Origin: a virus
Reading direction: 5' to 3' (one strand)
DNA: 63,928 nucleotides
Virus record (IMG/VR): IMGVR_UViG_3300012147_000014
Location: 1-63,928 of that record
The notes under the pieces are model-generated. The model saw only the letters and a list, made by a program, of their open reading frames with translations, was not told where the DNA came from and made no database searches. A program made the translations under genes and the position numbers. Below, piece after piece: positions 33,099 to 41,092 of this stretch; position 1 is the stretch's first letter, and every line of letters starts with the position of its first letter.

Positions 33099-33638
33099 CT
33101 AAGCGCCACGAGCCAGCGCCTTGCTCGTGCGAGTAAGGAAAGAGCGAAGTCCGCCACGAGAGATTCGGCCAGCGCGGCGAACTTTCTTGACCAAACTAGC
33201 ATCAGGGCCTGTAACGCGGTCAGTGCCCTGGAAGACTCCGGAAACGCCAGTTTTAGCTCCGCGATAAGCGGTTCGGGCTTCGCGGCCTACTCGGCTAGCT
33301 TGCTCGCGAACACCAGCCGCGCGACTCATCCCACCATTGACCGTGCCGGTTTGTCTGCCCGTGACCCCTTCTCTGCTGTTGGCCATGCGTTCGCGGAGGC
33401 CTGAAATCCTCCTTTCGACACCAGAGGGGCCGATCGCGCCACTCATGCGGCCACGCGCATAAAGTCCACCCCCCACGGCACCGACTGCGGCCACGCCACC
33501 GATACCCGGGCCACCGCTTTCCTCTTGTCTGTAGCGCCCGTATTCATCGCGATACGCGAAGTCGGTCGTTTTCAGTTTAGCGTTCAGTTCAGCGATTTTG
33601 CGGCCGCGTAGGCGAAAGAGAATTGTTTGTGTGTCCAT
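33099..33638 (-). CDS. TxF-type Gly/Arg-rich protein, 179 aa
   Basis: N-terminus MDTQTILFRLRGRKIAELN followed by TTDFAYRDEYGRYRQE, the shared head motif. Then a Gly-rich hydrophobic segment (GIGGVAAVGAVGGGLYARG) and a strongly basic C-terminal half, which could bind DNA. Possibly an ejected or internal head protein. Confidence 0.6.
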   Translation of the reverse strand: MDTQTILFRLRGRKIAELNAKLKTTDFAYRDEYGRYRQEESGGPGIGGVAAVGAVGGGLYARGRMSGAIGPSGVERRISGLRERMANSREGVTGRQTGTVNGGMSRAAGVREQASRVGREARTAYRGAKTGVSGVFQGTDRVTGPDASLVKKVRRAGRISRGGLRSFLTRTSKALARGA

Positions 33639-33673
33639 GGTGCAGTTTTAAGAATGTCAAATGATGGGCTGGG

Positions 33674-33694
33674 CTATCATTATTTTAATGATAG
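33674..33694. repeat. Palindromic hairpin element, copy 2
   Basis: CTATCATTA-TTT-TAATGATAG, a perfect 21-bp palindrome in the 64-bp gap between the two Gly/Arg-rich late genes. Confidence 0.85.
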
Positions 33695-33702
33695 AAGAAA
33701 GG

Positions 33703-36012
33703 TTAGGCGCGTTTTGGGAATTTTATTACTTTCGCCATAGGCGTAATCGGAGTCTTGTTGGCTTTACGCATGATGCCTCGAATTGCGCTTCTGCGGCTGG
33801 CGAGGCCATAGCTTCCAAGTCCGATACCAAGTATCCCGACCCCGATCGCGACATTGCGCTGAGTCCGGATACTGCCAACCCGCTCATGTGGTTTCTTCTC
33901 GCGACGATTTCGCGGGAGCGAGCCAGGCGTAAAAACGCGAGCGCTCTTACCTCGTGCATCACGAACATCCCATCCTGCCCCGCGAGTCTCGTCAGAGTCT
34001 AAGTAAGAAAGCTCTAGGGTGCGGCTTAACTGAGCCGTAAACACTGGCATATTCCTCCCGTGCTGGCGGTTAATGGCCGAGCCAATTTTACCCCCGTACT
34101 TTTTAAGCAACTTCGACTGATAACCTTGTGAGGCTGCGACACGGGACGCATACATGGGCGCTGCAATGGCCGCAGCTCCAAGCGCGTTCTTGAACCAACT
34201 TTTTTCGTAGAAGCGCTTTTTCTTGGGGTTTCGCGCACGGCCGCTTACCATGTCGTCAACGTCTTGCGCTGCCCCGCCTGCACGGCCTGCCCACTTGCGA
34301 GTACTCTGTGCCTTACGCATCATCCCCGGATAACTCAAGGTGCCAGAATACTGATTATTGTGATCTGCATTCGGAAGATTGAGCTCAATGACTCCGGTGC
34401 GATTTGCAGTCATACTACGGCTTGTGCCGCGAACGCCGCCAGTCAAGGGAGGAATATTTCTCCTGCGAGTGCTCTTCTTGACTACCTTCTTCTTAGCTAA
34501 CTTCGCGGCTTCTCTTGATGCCGTTCTTGCTGTAGCCTTGCCTTCACGGATTACGCTACCGCGCGCCGCATTCTCTGCTACCCGCGCAGCCTTCCGCGCA
34601 GTTGGTTCGAGGCTAGTGCCGGCCGCCCAATGGATACCTTTTTGAAATGGCACTTTAGGGCGAACCCGGTGGCGCATCGCCAGTCCACCCGCTATGGTGA
34701 GACCTGCGCCGACTGCAAACGGCGCAGCCTTGCGCAAGAAGCTGCGGTTATCTTCAAATTTATTGGTCTCAGGATTGATACCGGTCTTGCCATCCCATTC
34801 ACCACGAGCGCGAAAGTTGGTGACACTATCAATTGATTCTAAATGGCGAAGTAAGCGAGATTTACGGAGGCGAATTGAGAGTTTTGGAGTTTTCCGGACA
34901 GCACTATCAGGCCAATTCCGGTGAGCGCGTTCTAGTGCATGGGGAGTATTCAGCCCTTTTATGCTATCGCTGTATCCACTATTTTTCATGCCTGTATGGC
35001 GGACGCTAACATCAATTGACTTGCTATATTTTTGCTGGTGGTAGCCTTTGGCTTTCGATTGATCTCTAGGGAATCCCATTAAATTATCTGGCGTGTCCCG
35101 GTAAGGGCGCCCCCGACCTTGAAATTCAGTGACGCCCATGCGAGCACTGAAGAGCTTCCTTCGCCCACGAGTCGCGCCCTTGATAAGCCGATTTGCAAGC
35201 TTGCCGGTTGTCCAGTTCTTCGGGTTGGCTGAAGCGCGCAGTCGCTTCCCTATAAGGTGCGAATTCACAACAACTCTCTGTGATGCTTTATCGGCGCGTC
35301 TGGCAGTTCTCGCGGCGCTATGTGCAGTGCTTTTAGCGTTTCTGGAAATCGAATCTATATTGTCCTGCACAGAATCTACCACCTTGCCTGCCTTCAATGC
35401 AGTGCGGTAGGAGTAAAGCCCCAGCCCTAGACTGCCAACGACCCCTACGGTGTTGACGGCGGTTTGCACGTTGCGCTGCTTGCGCTCTTCTTGCTTGAGA
35501 GTTGAGCTGAAATTAGTGATACGACCTTCCATGGGGAGATTGCGAACGTCAAACTTCACCGGTGCCATCTTGCGCCCAGAGCGCACCCATTTCTTGAATT
35601 GATTAAGACCCATCGTAGTGGCGGATCCCATGCCTTTCCACCCTGGCGCATAGGCCGCATGGTAGGCGCGAATCGCTTCGTCCTTCGTAAAGAACCCGAG
35701 CATACATTTATGCTCGTCGAACTTGCGGGTCTTCGGTTCGACTTGGTTAATAATGACGATAAGCTCGCTTCGAGTGTGAGGCCCCATGAATACATCAATG
35801 TGGTCGCCGTCGCGTCCAGTCGTACCGCGGATATAGCCATAGTCGTACGGCATTACCGACGACCATTTCTTGCCGGACTTGTCTGTGCCGGATCGTGCCC
35901 CGCCTGCGGGGTTCTCGATCGAGATAGGCAACCCGTTCCATCTCAGTTTACGCTTACGGTAGTTGCCTGCACGTTTCTTCGCCTCAGATGGATTTAGGTC
36001 GGTGTGGTTCAT
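33703..36012 (-). CDS. Large polyvalent-type head protein with inorganic pyrophosphatase-like domain
   Basis: 769 residues from ATG 36012. Residues about 10-160 match the phage polyvalent InPase domain: ENPAGGARSGTDKSGKKW, MPYDYGYIRGTTGRDGDHID, VFMGPHT, FDEHKCMLGFFTKDEA and GWKGMGSATTMGLNQFKKW. The rest is very basic, with at least four repeats of a TxF/TNF motif paired with short Gly-rich hydrophobic segments (PFAVGAGLTIAGGLAMRH; AIGVGILGIGLGSYGLA). It may be a capsid-carried protein delivered with DNA. InPase domain confident, role inferred. Confidence 0.75.
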   Translation of the reverse strand: MNHTDLNPSEAKKRAGNYRKRKLRWNGLPISIENPAGGARSGTDKSGKKWSSVMPYDYGYIRGTTGRDGDHIDVFMGPHTRSELIVIINQVEPKTRKFDEHKCMLGFFTKDEAIRAYHAAYAPGWKGMGSATTMGLNQFKKWVRSGRKMAPVKFDVRNLPMEGRITNFSSTLKQEERKQRNVQTAVNTVGVVGSLGLGLYSYRTALKAGKVVDSVQDNIDSISRNAKSTAHSAARTARRADKASQRVVVNSHLIGKRLRASANPKNWTTGKLANRLIKGATRGRRKLFSARMGVTEFQGRGRPYRDTPDNLMGFPRDQSKAKGYHQQKYSKSIDVSVRHTGMKNSGYSDSIKGLNTPHALERAHRNWPDSAVRKTPKLSIRLRKSRLLRHLESIDSVTNFRARGEWDGKTGINPETNKFEDNRSFLRKAAPFAVGAGLTIAGGLAMRHRVRPKVPFQKGIHWAAGTSLEPTARKAARVAENAARGSVIREGKATARTASREAAKLAKKKVVKKSTRRRNIPPLTGGVRGTSRSMTANRTGVIELNLPNADHNNQYSGTLSYPGMMRKAQSTRKWAGRAGGAAQDVDDMVSGRARNPKKKRFYEKSWFKNALGAAAIAAPMYASRVAASQGYQSKLLKKYGGKIGSAINRQHGRNMPVFTAQLSRTLELSYLDSDETRGAGWDVRDARGKSARVFTPGSLPRNRREKKPHERVGSIRTQRNVAIGVGILGIGLGSYGLASRRSAIRGIMRKANKTPITPMAKVIKFPKRA

Positions 36013-36018
36013 GGTCAA

Positions 36019-36282
36019 TCAATACCACCAAGCCCACGCGGTTGCAGTCAGCGGAATTGCAAACCACGCCAACGCGACGAGGAAGGTGAAAGAGAGCAGG
36101 AGGTTAATCCTCGCTACCAGTGGCGGCGTTATCGGCGGATTTCTCAGCTTGTCCATCAGCTCCGCGGCGCGCTCTAGATTTCCGGCTTCGAGTGCTTCTC
36201 GTATCTGATCCTTGATCAGACTGTCCGCATACAATGGTTGGCTCGCTTCGGGTGACGGTTTCTTTGATCGTTTTTGGCTCAT
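36019..36282 (-). CDS. Small membrane protein, 87 aa
   Basis: 87 residues from ATG 36282. A soluble charged helix (IKDQIREALEAGNLERAAELM) precedes a C-terminal transmembrane segment (LLLSFTFLVALAWFAIPL). It overlaps the 3' half of the preceding gene by about 179 nt in another frame, yet its composition is protein-like. Confidence 0.5.
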   Translation of the reverse strand: MSQKRSKKPSPEASQPLYADSLIKDQIREALEAGNLERAAELMDKLRNPPITPPLVARINLLLSFTFLVALAWFAIPLTATAWAWWY

Positions 36283-36484
36283 AAGGTTCCTTTGCAATGG
36301 GCCCGAGTGTCCACTTGATTCCGCCCTTCTGGACGTAGTAGTGCGCGATCACTCCCTCGGAGTTGACCGCAACAAGGGCGAGTCGGTTGGGAGCGGTCAC
36401 AACCGTCCCGGCCAGCTCGAACCCCTCAGGCAATTCAATCGATTTAGGTTTAGCATCTCCGTAAACTAGGATGGATTCATTCAT
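36104..36484 (-). CDS. Hypothetical head-region protein, 126 aa
   Basis: 126 residues with ATGA overlap to the portal gene. The first 80 residues look like a beta-domain (VYGDAKPKSIELPEGFELAG); the last 45 are low-complexity polar and coincide with the overlapping membrane-protein gene. Function unknown. Confidence 0.55.
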   Translation of the reverse strand: MNESILVYGDAKPKSIELPEGFELAGTVVTAPNRLALVAVNSEGVIAHYYVQKGGIKWTLGPIAKEPYEPKTIKETVTRSEPTIVCGQSDQGSDTRSTRSRKSRARRGADGQAEKSADNAATGSED

Positions 36485-38226
36485 GGTTGTTGTGTGGGTT
36501 GGTTGATGGGGCCGGCGGGCACCTCGGCGTCGCCTTGATTTGGCACAATGGATTCAGCTTTACCGCGAGGCATTTGGTAGGTGTAGCACAGTAACTCGAT
36601 CGCTTCGTCGCGTGGCAAGACTCCCTCGGCCACGTTGTTAATCACCTCTAGTATCTGCTTGGCCACTTTATCACCTGCGTCTTGAATCGTAGGCTTGATT
36701 TTCGGGGCAGGCTTCTGCGCGGCTAGGAGGTCGGCGAACATGCTAGTTGCGTTGCTCAAGCTTGGGTTGATGAGTTCAATCGGAACTCCTTGGAAGATTG
36801 CCTCCGCGTGAGTTTTCTTGATCTCGGAGATGCGTCCGCGCAAGACCTGATCAAAGTCGAGCCCTTGTGCGGCGACGAGCTTGCTTGCGGTGGTGAGCCC
36901 AGCATTGAGCATCGCTAGGTCGGCATTAGTTTGGTAGCCTAGGTCGGCGGTGATGTGTGCGCCGAATGTCCATGAGCCACCACTAGCGTCAGGCGCTGGC
37001 GGTAAGTCACCCATCAAGACTGCCTTCCGGAAGACCATATCCCGCAGTGGGTTTAATACCGATCGTTTAATCACGTTCTGCCAAGCGGTAATTTTCCGCT
37101 GAATTTGATGCGCCTCGAGTCGAGAATTTGCGCCACCGAAGCCCCGCATGTCAAAGAAGCCAAAAGGCAGATCAAGACCCATTGCTATGTCGCGAAGAGT
37201 GGCGTCGATTAGAGCGATAAATGCCCCGGAGGGGCGGTTGGAGGGCGGGAAGGCCGATACATCTTCACCGGTGGTCAGGCGCAGTAACTTATTTGGCACG
37301 ACGGACTGAGTAGGGGTGCCCTCGGCGGTCACCCCATCGAATTCGGCCGCACCTGTGCCTCGACCGCTACGACTGTCCTTCTCGAACACGACACCTGCGT
37401 AGCTGGCCGCCCACTTGGCCGCGCCGCGCTCCATTTCAAAAGACTCGTAAAGATCGTTGATCTGATCAAGGACTCGACAGAAAAATGAGATGCCACGAAC
37501 CTGGTCGGAGCTCTCCATGCTCATCAGCATTAAAATTTGTTCGGCGGGGATTACGCCATCAGGAACGGCTTTGTAGTTTCCGTGCTTATCGCGGTTAAAG
37601 ATTTCGTAGCCGAGCGGCTTACCTGAATCATCCATGAAGACTCCCGATACCTTATTCGGATCCACGTCGCCACCAGCAAGGTCGGGGTGCCCGATGCGGT
37701 CAGCCTCAATACACTGGAGGGAATAGCTTCTTTCTGTGTGGATAGGGTGAAAGGAGAAATCTCCATCCACGAGCATTTGGATAAAAGCCACCTTGCACAA
37801 GCCTGCTAGGTCAGTCATTTGACGCATATCGGCCTCATTTGTTGACCAGTTTTTCCAGTAGGCCTCGTAGATGGTATCGAGTTCATCGTCGCCCGTGTTG
37901 GCTTGATACATGATCTGGGGGATCACATACTCAGCGAGACGGTTGGTGGCGCAAGCAACGACAGGCACATCGCGGTAAGACTTACGCGCATCCCAAATAA
38001 GCTTTACGCGATCGCGCTGGCTCGCAGGGCTTTGGGTGGTGGCGTTCCTTGATCGCCCTCCTGATGGAGCGCGTCGTTTGCCCGGACTGGCGGCACGCCA
38101 CTGAAACTCGAGCATCTGGTGCCGGGCTTGCATGCGAGTGACCGCAGCCTTGGGAGCAATCTTGACCAAGCCGCGTTCAAAGCGGGTCGGCGCGAGCTGA
38201 TCTAATTTCTTTTGTAAATCGCTCAT
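36481..38226 (-). CDS. Portal protein, lambda B family
   Basis: 581 residues of the lambda-type portal family. Recognisable stretches are VPVVACATNRLAEYVIPQI, CKVAFIQMLVDGDFSF, LQCIEADRIGHP, GVIPAEQILMLM, and the C-terminal ALMGLDLPFGFFDMRGFGGAN-type region with SRLEAHQIQRKITAW. It forms the DNA entry ring. It overlaps the small gpW-like gene by 4 nt. Confidence 0.93.
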   Translation of the reverse strand: MSDLQKKLDQLAPTRFERGLVKIAPKAAVTRMQARHQMLEFQWRAASPGKRRAPSGGRSRNATTQSPASQRDRVKLIWDARKSYRDVPVVACATNRLAEYVIPQIMYQANTGDDELDTIYEAYWKNWSTNEADMRQMTDLAGLCKVAFIQMLVDGDFSFHPIHTERSYSLQCIEADRIGHPDLAGGDVDPNKVSGVFMDDSGKPLGYEIFNRDKHGNYKAVPDGVIPAEQILMLMSMESSDQVRGISFFCRVLDQINDLYESFEMERGAAKWAASYAGVVFEKDSRSGRGTGAAEFDGVTAEGTPTQSVVPNKLLRLTTGEDVSAFPPSNRPSGAFIALIDATLRDIAMGLDLPFGFFDMRGFGGANSRLEAHQIQRKITAWQNVIKRSVLNPLRDMVFRKAVLMGDLPPAPDASGGSWTFGAHITADLGYQTNADLAMLNAGLTTASKLVAAQGLDFDQVLRGRISEIKKTHAEAIFQGVPIELINPSLSNATSMFADLLAAQKPAPKIKPTIQDAGDKVAKQILEVINNVAEGVLPRDEAIELLCYTYQMPRGKAESIVPNQGDAEVPAGPINQPTQQP

Positions 38227-38471
38227 TGGAAACTAGAGAAATCGGCAAAGCCGTGGCGTGGGGTTTTAGGAGCAGAGCGCTCACGCTTGATCTGAGAGGC
38301 TGCGCTCAATCGGTCACGGGTGTCGTTGGTTGATCGAGTGTAGCCGCTCTGCCCCTCAGTCTGTGTCACGTAGGGATTCTCTACCTGTTCTTTCAGCGTG
38401 GCGACTTCGGCCGCTAGTTCGGCATCCGTGTAACCATCATAAATCTCAACCCAATCTTCTTTCGCTCCCAT
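38223..38471 (-). CDS. Putative gpW-like head-tail joining protein
   Basis: 82 residues just before the portal gene. Helix YTDAELAAEVATLKEQVENP followed by a polar middle and a C-terminal basic patch resembles gpW-type joining proteins, which occupy this position in lambda. Assignment is by size and synteny. Confidence 0.5.
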   Translation of the reverse strand: MGAKEDWVEIYDGYTDAELAAEVATLKEQVENPYVTQTEGQSGYTRSTNDTRDRLSAASQIKRERSAPKTPRHGFADFSSFQ

Positions 38472-38528
38472 GCAGTTGACGGTATTTCGTCAACCTCTAG
38501 GGCGGCATTTTGATTTCCATAATTCTCG

Positions 38529-39665
38529 TTACGCCGTAATCTCTCGCTTGGCAATTTGCCCAAACCGATAGGCTGGCTTGGGCTTCGGAGCAGGTTCAGA
38601 AGGCTCTGGCCGAGGCCTTCCCGCCAGCTCCTCATTCCAGGGTTCTGCTAGTGGCACCCCCATATCTCGGCTGATCCCATCAAATTGCTGCCGAGTGGCT
38701 TCGGCCGTTCGGCCTATGCTGCGTCCGGATCGAGCCGCAGCATCACTCAGACGCCTAAACTCAGAGCTTCGTTCTGCGTATGCGTCATTTGCTAGTAATA
38801 ACCTTCGAGCGCGGTCAATTTCTGCCCAGTCAAAGGGAGCGCCAGTAGCGGATCTGCGTATTGCAGGTGTATCCAAAGCTCTATTAAGAAATCTGCGCAT
38901 ACTTGACTCTTCTCGAACATGCACGTCTTCAGGCGGAACCAGGGCATCGCCAATAAAGGATGCCACTCGCCGAGCATCTGCCCAATCCTGAGCCCTCTCC
39001 TGATGTGACGCTTGGATGTTTGGCGTGATCGTAAAATCTCGAGCGATCCATTTTCTCTCTTCCGAGGTAGTCTCTTGACTAATTCCGCCCCGCACCGTCA
39101 ATTCAACTGAACGGCTGGAGTTGGAATATGCCTGCCGCCAAGTGACTTCTTGAATTTGGCCTCGAAAAAACTGCATCGGTGCATTCGAGTCGACTATAAA
39201 ACAGATTGGCCGTCCGTGAGAGAAAAGCTCGTCCCCCTCGTTTGGGCGCTCAAAATGTAAATGGAAAACTGCCGTGTGGGTCATCCTGGGCATTGGGGGC
39301 GGTATCGCCACATTTGTGCCTCTCCCGGTAGGCGGAGTAAATTCATGGTCGGGGATTCCGTGCATACTGACCAGATGGCCATAAAAGGCACAGTTCCGAG
39401 AGGGCGGATGGTAGCCAGAAGGGCGACCGATCAAAGTAATGCGGGCATTTACCTCTTTTCTATAAGCGTCATCGGAAACTTCTACGCCTTCAATGACTCC
39501 AGTGAAGCACCTTGGTGAATCCCCCGTGCCTGCTCTATACGACACAGTTTCAGTGGTGCCCACCCTGGATTGCAAACTTCGCTCAAACGCTGGATCATTA
39601 TGATCCCACCCAAGGGGGATTCTAAACTCAGCTCTGTGTTGCCCCTGACCTGTTTCGTTTGCCAT
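38529..39665 (-). CDS. Hypothetical virion-region protein, 378 aa
   Basis: 378 residues. The N-terminal 200 are beta-rich (RIPLGWDHNDPAFERSLQ, FHLHFERPNEGDELF), followed by a helical, Arg-rich part and a proline-rich C-terminus (EPSEPAPKPKPAYRFG). It lies between the terminase-associated genes and the portal cluster. No family recognised. Confidence 0.55.
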   Translation of the reverse strand: MANETGQGQHRAEFRIPLGWDHNDPAFERSLQSRVGTTETVSYRAGTGDSPRCFTGVIEGVEVSDDAYRKEVNARITLIGRPSGYHPPSRNCAFYGHLVSMHGIPDHEFTPPTGRGTNVAIPPPMPRMTHTAVFHLHFERPNEGDELFSHGRPICFIVDSNAPMQFFRGQIQEVTWRQAYSNSSRSVELTVRGGISQETTSEERKWIARDFTITPNIQASHQERAQDWADARRVASFIGDALVPPEDVHVREESSMRRFLNRALDTPAIRRSATGAPFDWAEIDRARRLLLANDAYAERSSEFRRLSDAAARSGRSIGRTAEATRQQFDGISRDMGVPLAEPWNEELAGRPRPEPSEPAPKPKPAYRFGQIAKREITA

Positions 39666-39724
39666 GCGATGAATTGAGCATATTTACCTCGCCCGCGCAA
39701 TAACGCGTCGCGCACAAATTTAGC

Positions 39725-40378
39725 CTAAGCGTAAAGGCGCTCGCAGAACTGCTGAAGCGCTTGAAACTCTTGCCTGAGTTGTGCCTGAATAGCGAATTCC
39801 CATGTATCGACCGCACCGTGTTTGGCTTCCATATCTTCCGACCACCGGGTGAGCTTAATAAGAGTTATGGAGTGGGGCTCGGAGCCCCGAGAGTCATGGA
39901 TGTTTCCCTTATTTTCCTTCTCTTTCTGCAGCTCAATTGTAGTCACGACGCGGCCACGCTTGAGGGAGGCGTCCAGTTCGCGAGAAGAGAGGCGGAGGGC
40001 AGTCGCGGTTTCGATCCATTCGCGCCGGCCTTCATTGGTCTTCACCTTAGAGACGATCATGCGGTGCTGCGTGTAATCAAGGTTTTCGTTGCGCAACGAA
40101 ATCGGGAGATTGCGTGCCACGTAGGAAATGTCGGCAAGCGTTTGATAAGTCATTCCAGTGAGTTGCATCCACTCATCGTACTTACTGCCAAACTCGTGCT
40201 CGGCAAAATTGATTAAATCCCCTAAGCAAAACTGAGAAGTTCGGGTCAGTCGACCCACGTGTTCAATCGCTTTCTCGACGAGTTCCAGTGATGGCCGTCC
40301 GGATCCACTAAAGACAACCCCAGTGGGAGTCATTTCTATTCCAGTCGACGGCTCGTAAGGGATAGCTGCAAGTTCCAT
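39725..40378 (-). CDS. Hypothetical protein with phage ParB-like helical region
   Basis: 217 residues. The segment LGDLINFAEHEFGSKYDEW, MTGMTYQTLADISYVARNL-type spacing, then LDYTQHRMIVSKV is seen in a family of phage/plasmid proteins with ParB-like helical DNA-binding regions. Located 16 bp after a putative HTH gene near terminase. Could regulate late genes; unproven. Confidence 0.5.
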   Translation of the reverse strand: MELAAIPYEPSTGIEMTPTGVVFSGSGRPSLELVEKAIEHVGRLTRTSQFCLGDLINFAEHEFGSKYDEWMQLTGMTYQTLADISYVARNLPISLRNENLDYTQHRMIVSKVKTNEGRREWIETATALRLSSRELDASLKRGRVVTTIELQKEKENKGNIHDSRGSEPHSITLIKLTRWSEDMEAKHGAVDTWEFAIQAQLRQEFQALQQFCERLYA

Positions 40379-40393
40379 GGTTCAGCCGCAAGG

Positions 40394-41035
40394 TCAACTA
40401 TCGCGCATCTTCAGGCTACGGTTGCGGGCTTTACGGTAGACCTCCCTCATGTTGAGAGAGCGCATAAACTGGCTGGGGCGTAACCCGAGCAACTTAGTTT
40501 GCCTGACGCAGCGCTTCGATATAGCCGCACGAGTCAGTCCGTGCTTACGGGCGATCGAGGCTTCGGTAATGTCGTCGAGTTCGCCTAAACCTGAACTAAT
40601 ACGAAAGCATTCGGCTTCGAGCCGAGAATTAGGTGCAGAGATGATCATGTCCAGAACTTGTCGTAGCGCATACCAGGTTCGCTCGTCGGCAGACAGTTCA
40701 GTAATCGGGTGAGCTGTTTTTGCTCCGCATTCAATTTTCTCGGCGGACTCCATAATCTCTTCGGGGTCGAGTTGACTGTCAGCGATCGGCAACTCTTCTA
40801 CGGAGATCCCGGAGTGGGTTTGATAGTCATCGCCCTTGAAGGCTATTCCTTTTCTTCTGGCTGCCTGCTTCTCATCTTTAGTCAGTCTGTTCCATGCAGC
40901 TCGAGGAACAATGTGCAGGTCGGCGACTTTATACTTGTCGAATTCTCGTTTTGAAAGACCAAGGAGGTGCCGAGCCATTTCTAGGCCCGCTTGTATGTCT
41001 CTCTCGGCTTCTCTGTGGTGTCCTGCTTCTGGCAC
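40394..41035 (-). CDS. Putative HTH (sigma region 4-like) regulator
   Basis: 213 residues. ITEASIARKHGLTRAAISKR near residue 165 is a good helix-turn-helix of the sigma region 4 or transposase type. The N-terminal part is helical and acidic. Lying between TerL and structural genes, it could be a late regulator. Confidence 0.55.
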   Translation of the reverse strand: MPEAGHHREAERDIQAGLEMARHLLGLSKREFDKYKVADLHIVPRAAWNRLTKDEKQAARRKGIAFKGDDYQTHSGISVEELPIADSQLDPEEIMESAEKIECGAKTAHPITELSADERTWYALRQVLDMIISAPNSRLEAECFRISSGLGELDDITEASIARKHGLTRAAISKRCVRQTKLLGLRPSQFMRSLNMREVYRKARNRSLKMRDS

Positions 41036-41092
41036 GTTGCGCGTAACTTCCAGCGGTTTTATTTGCTTGTCAAGGGGTAGCCGCGCACAAAT

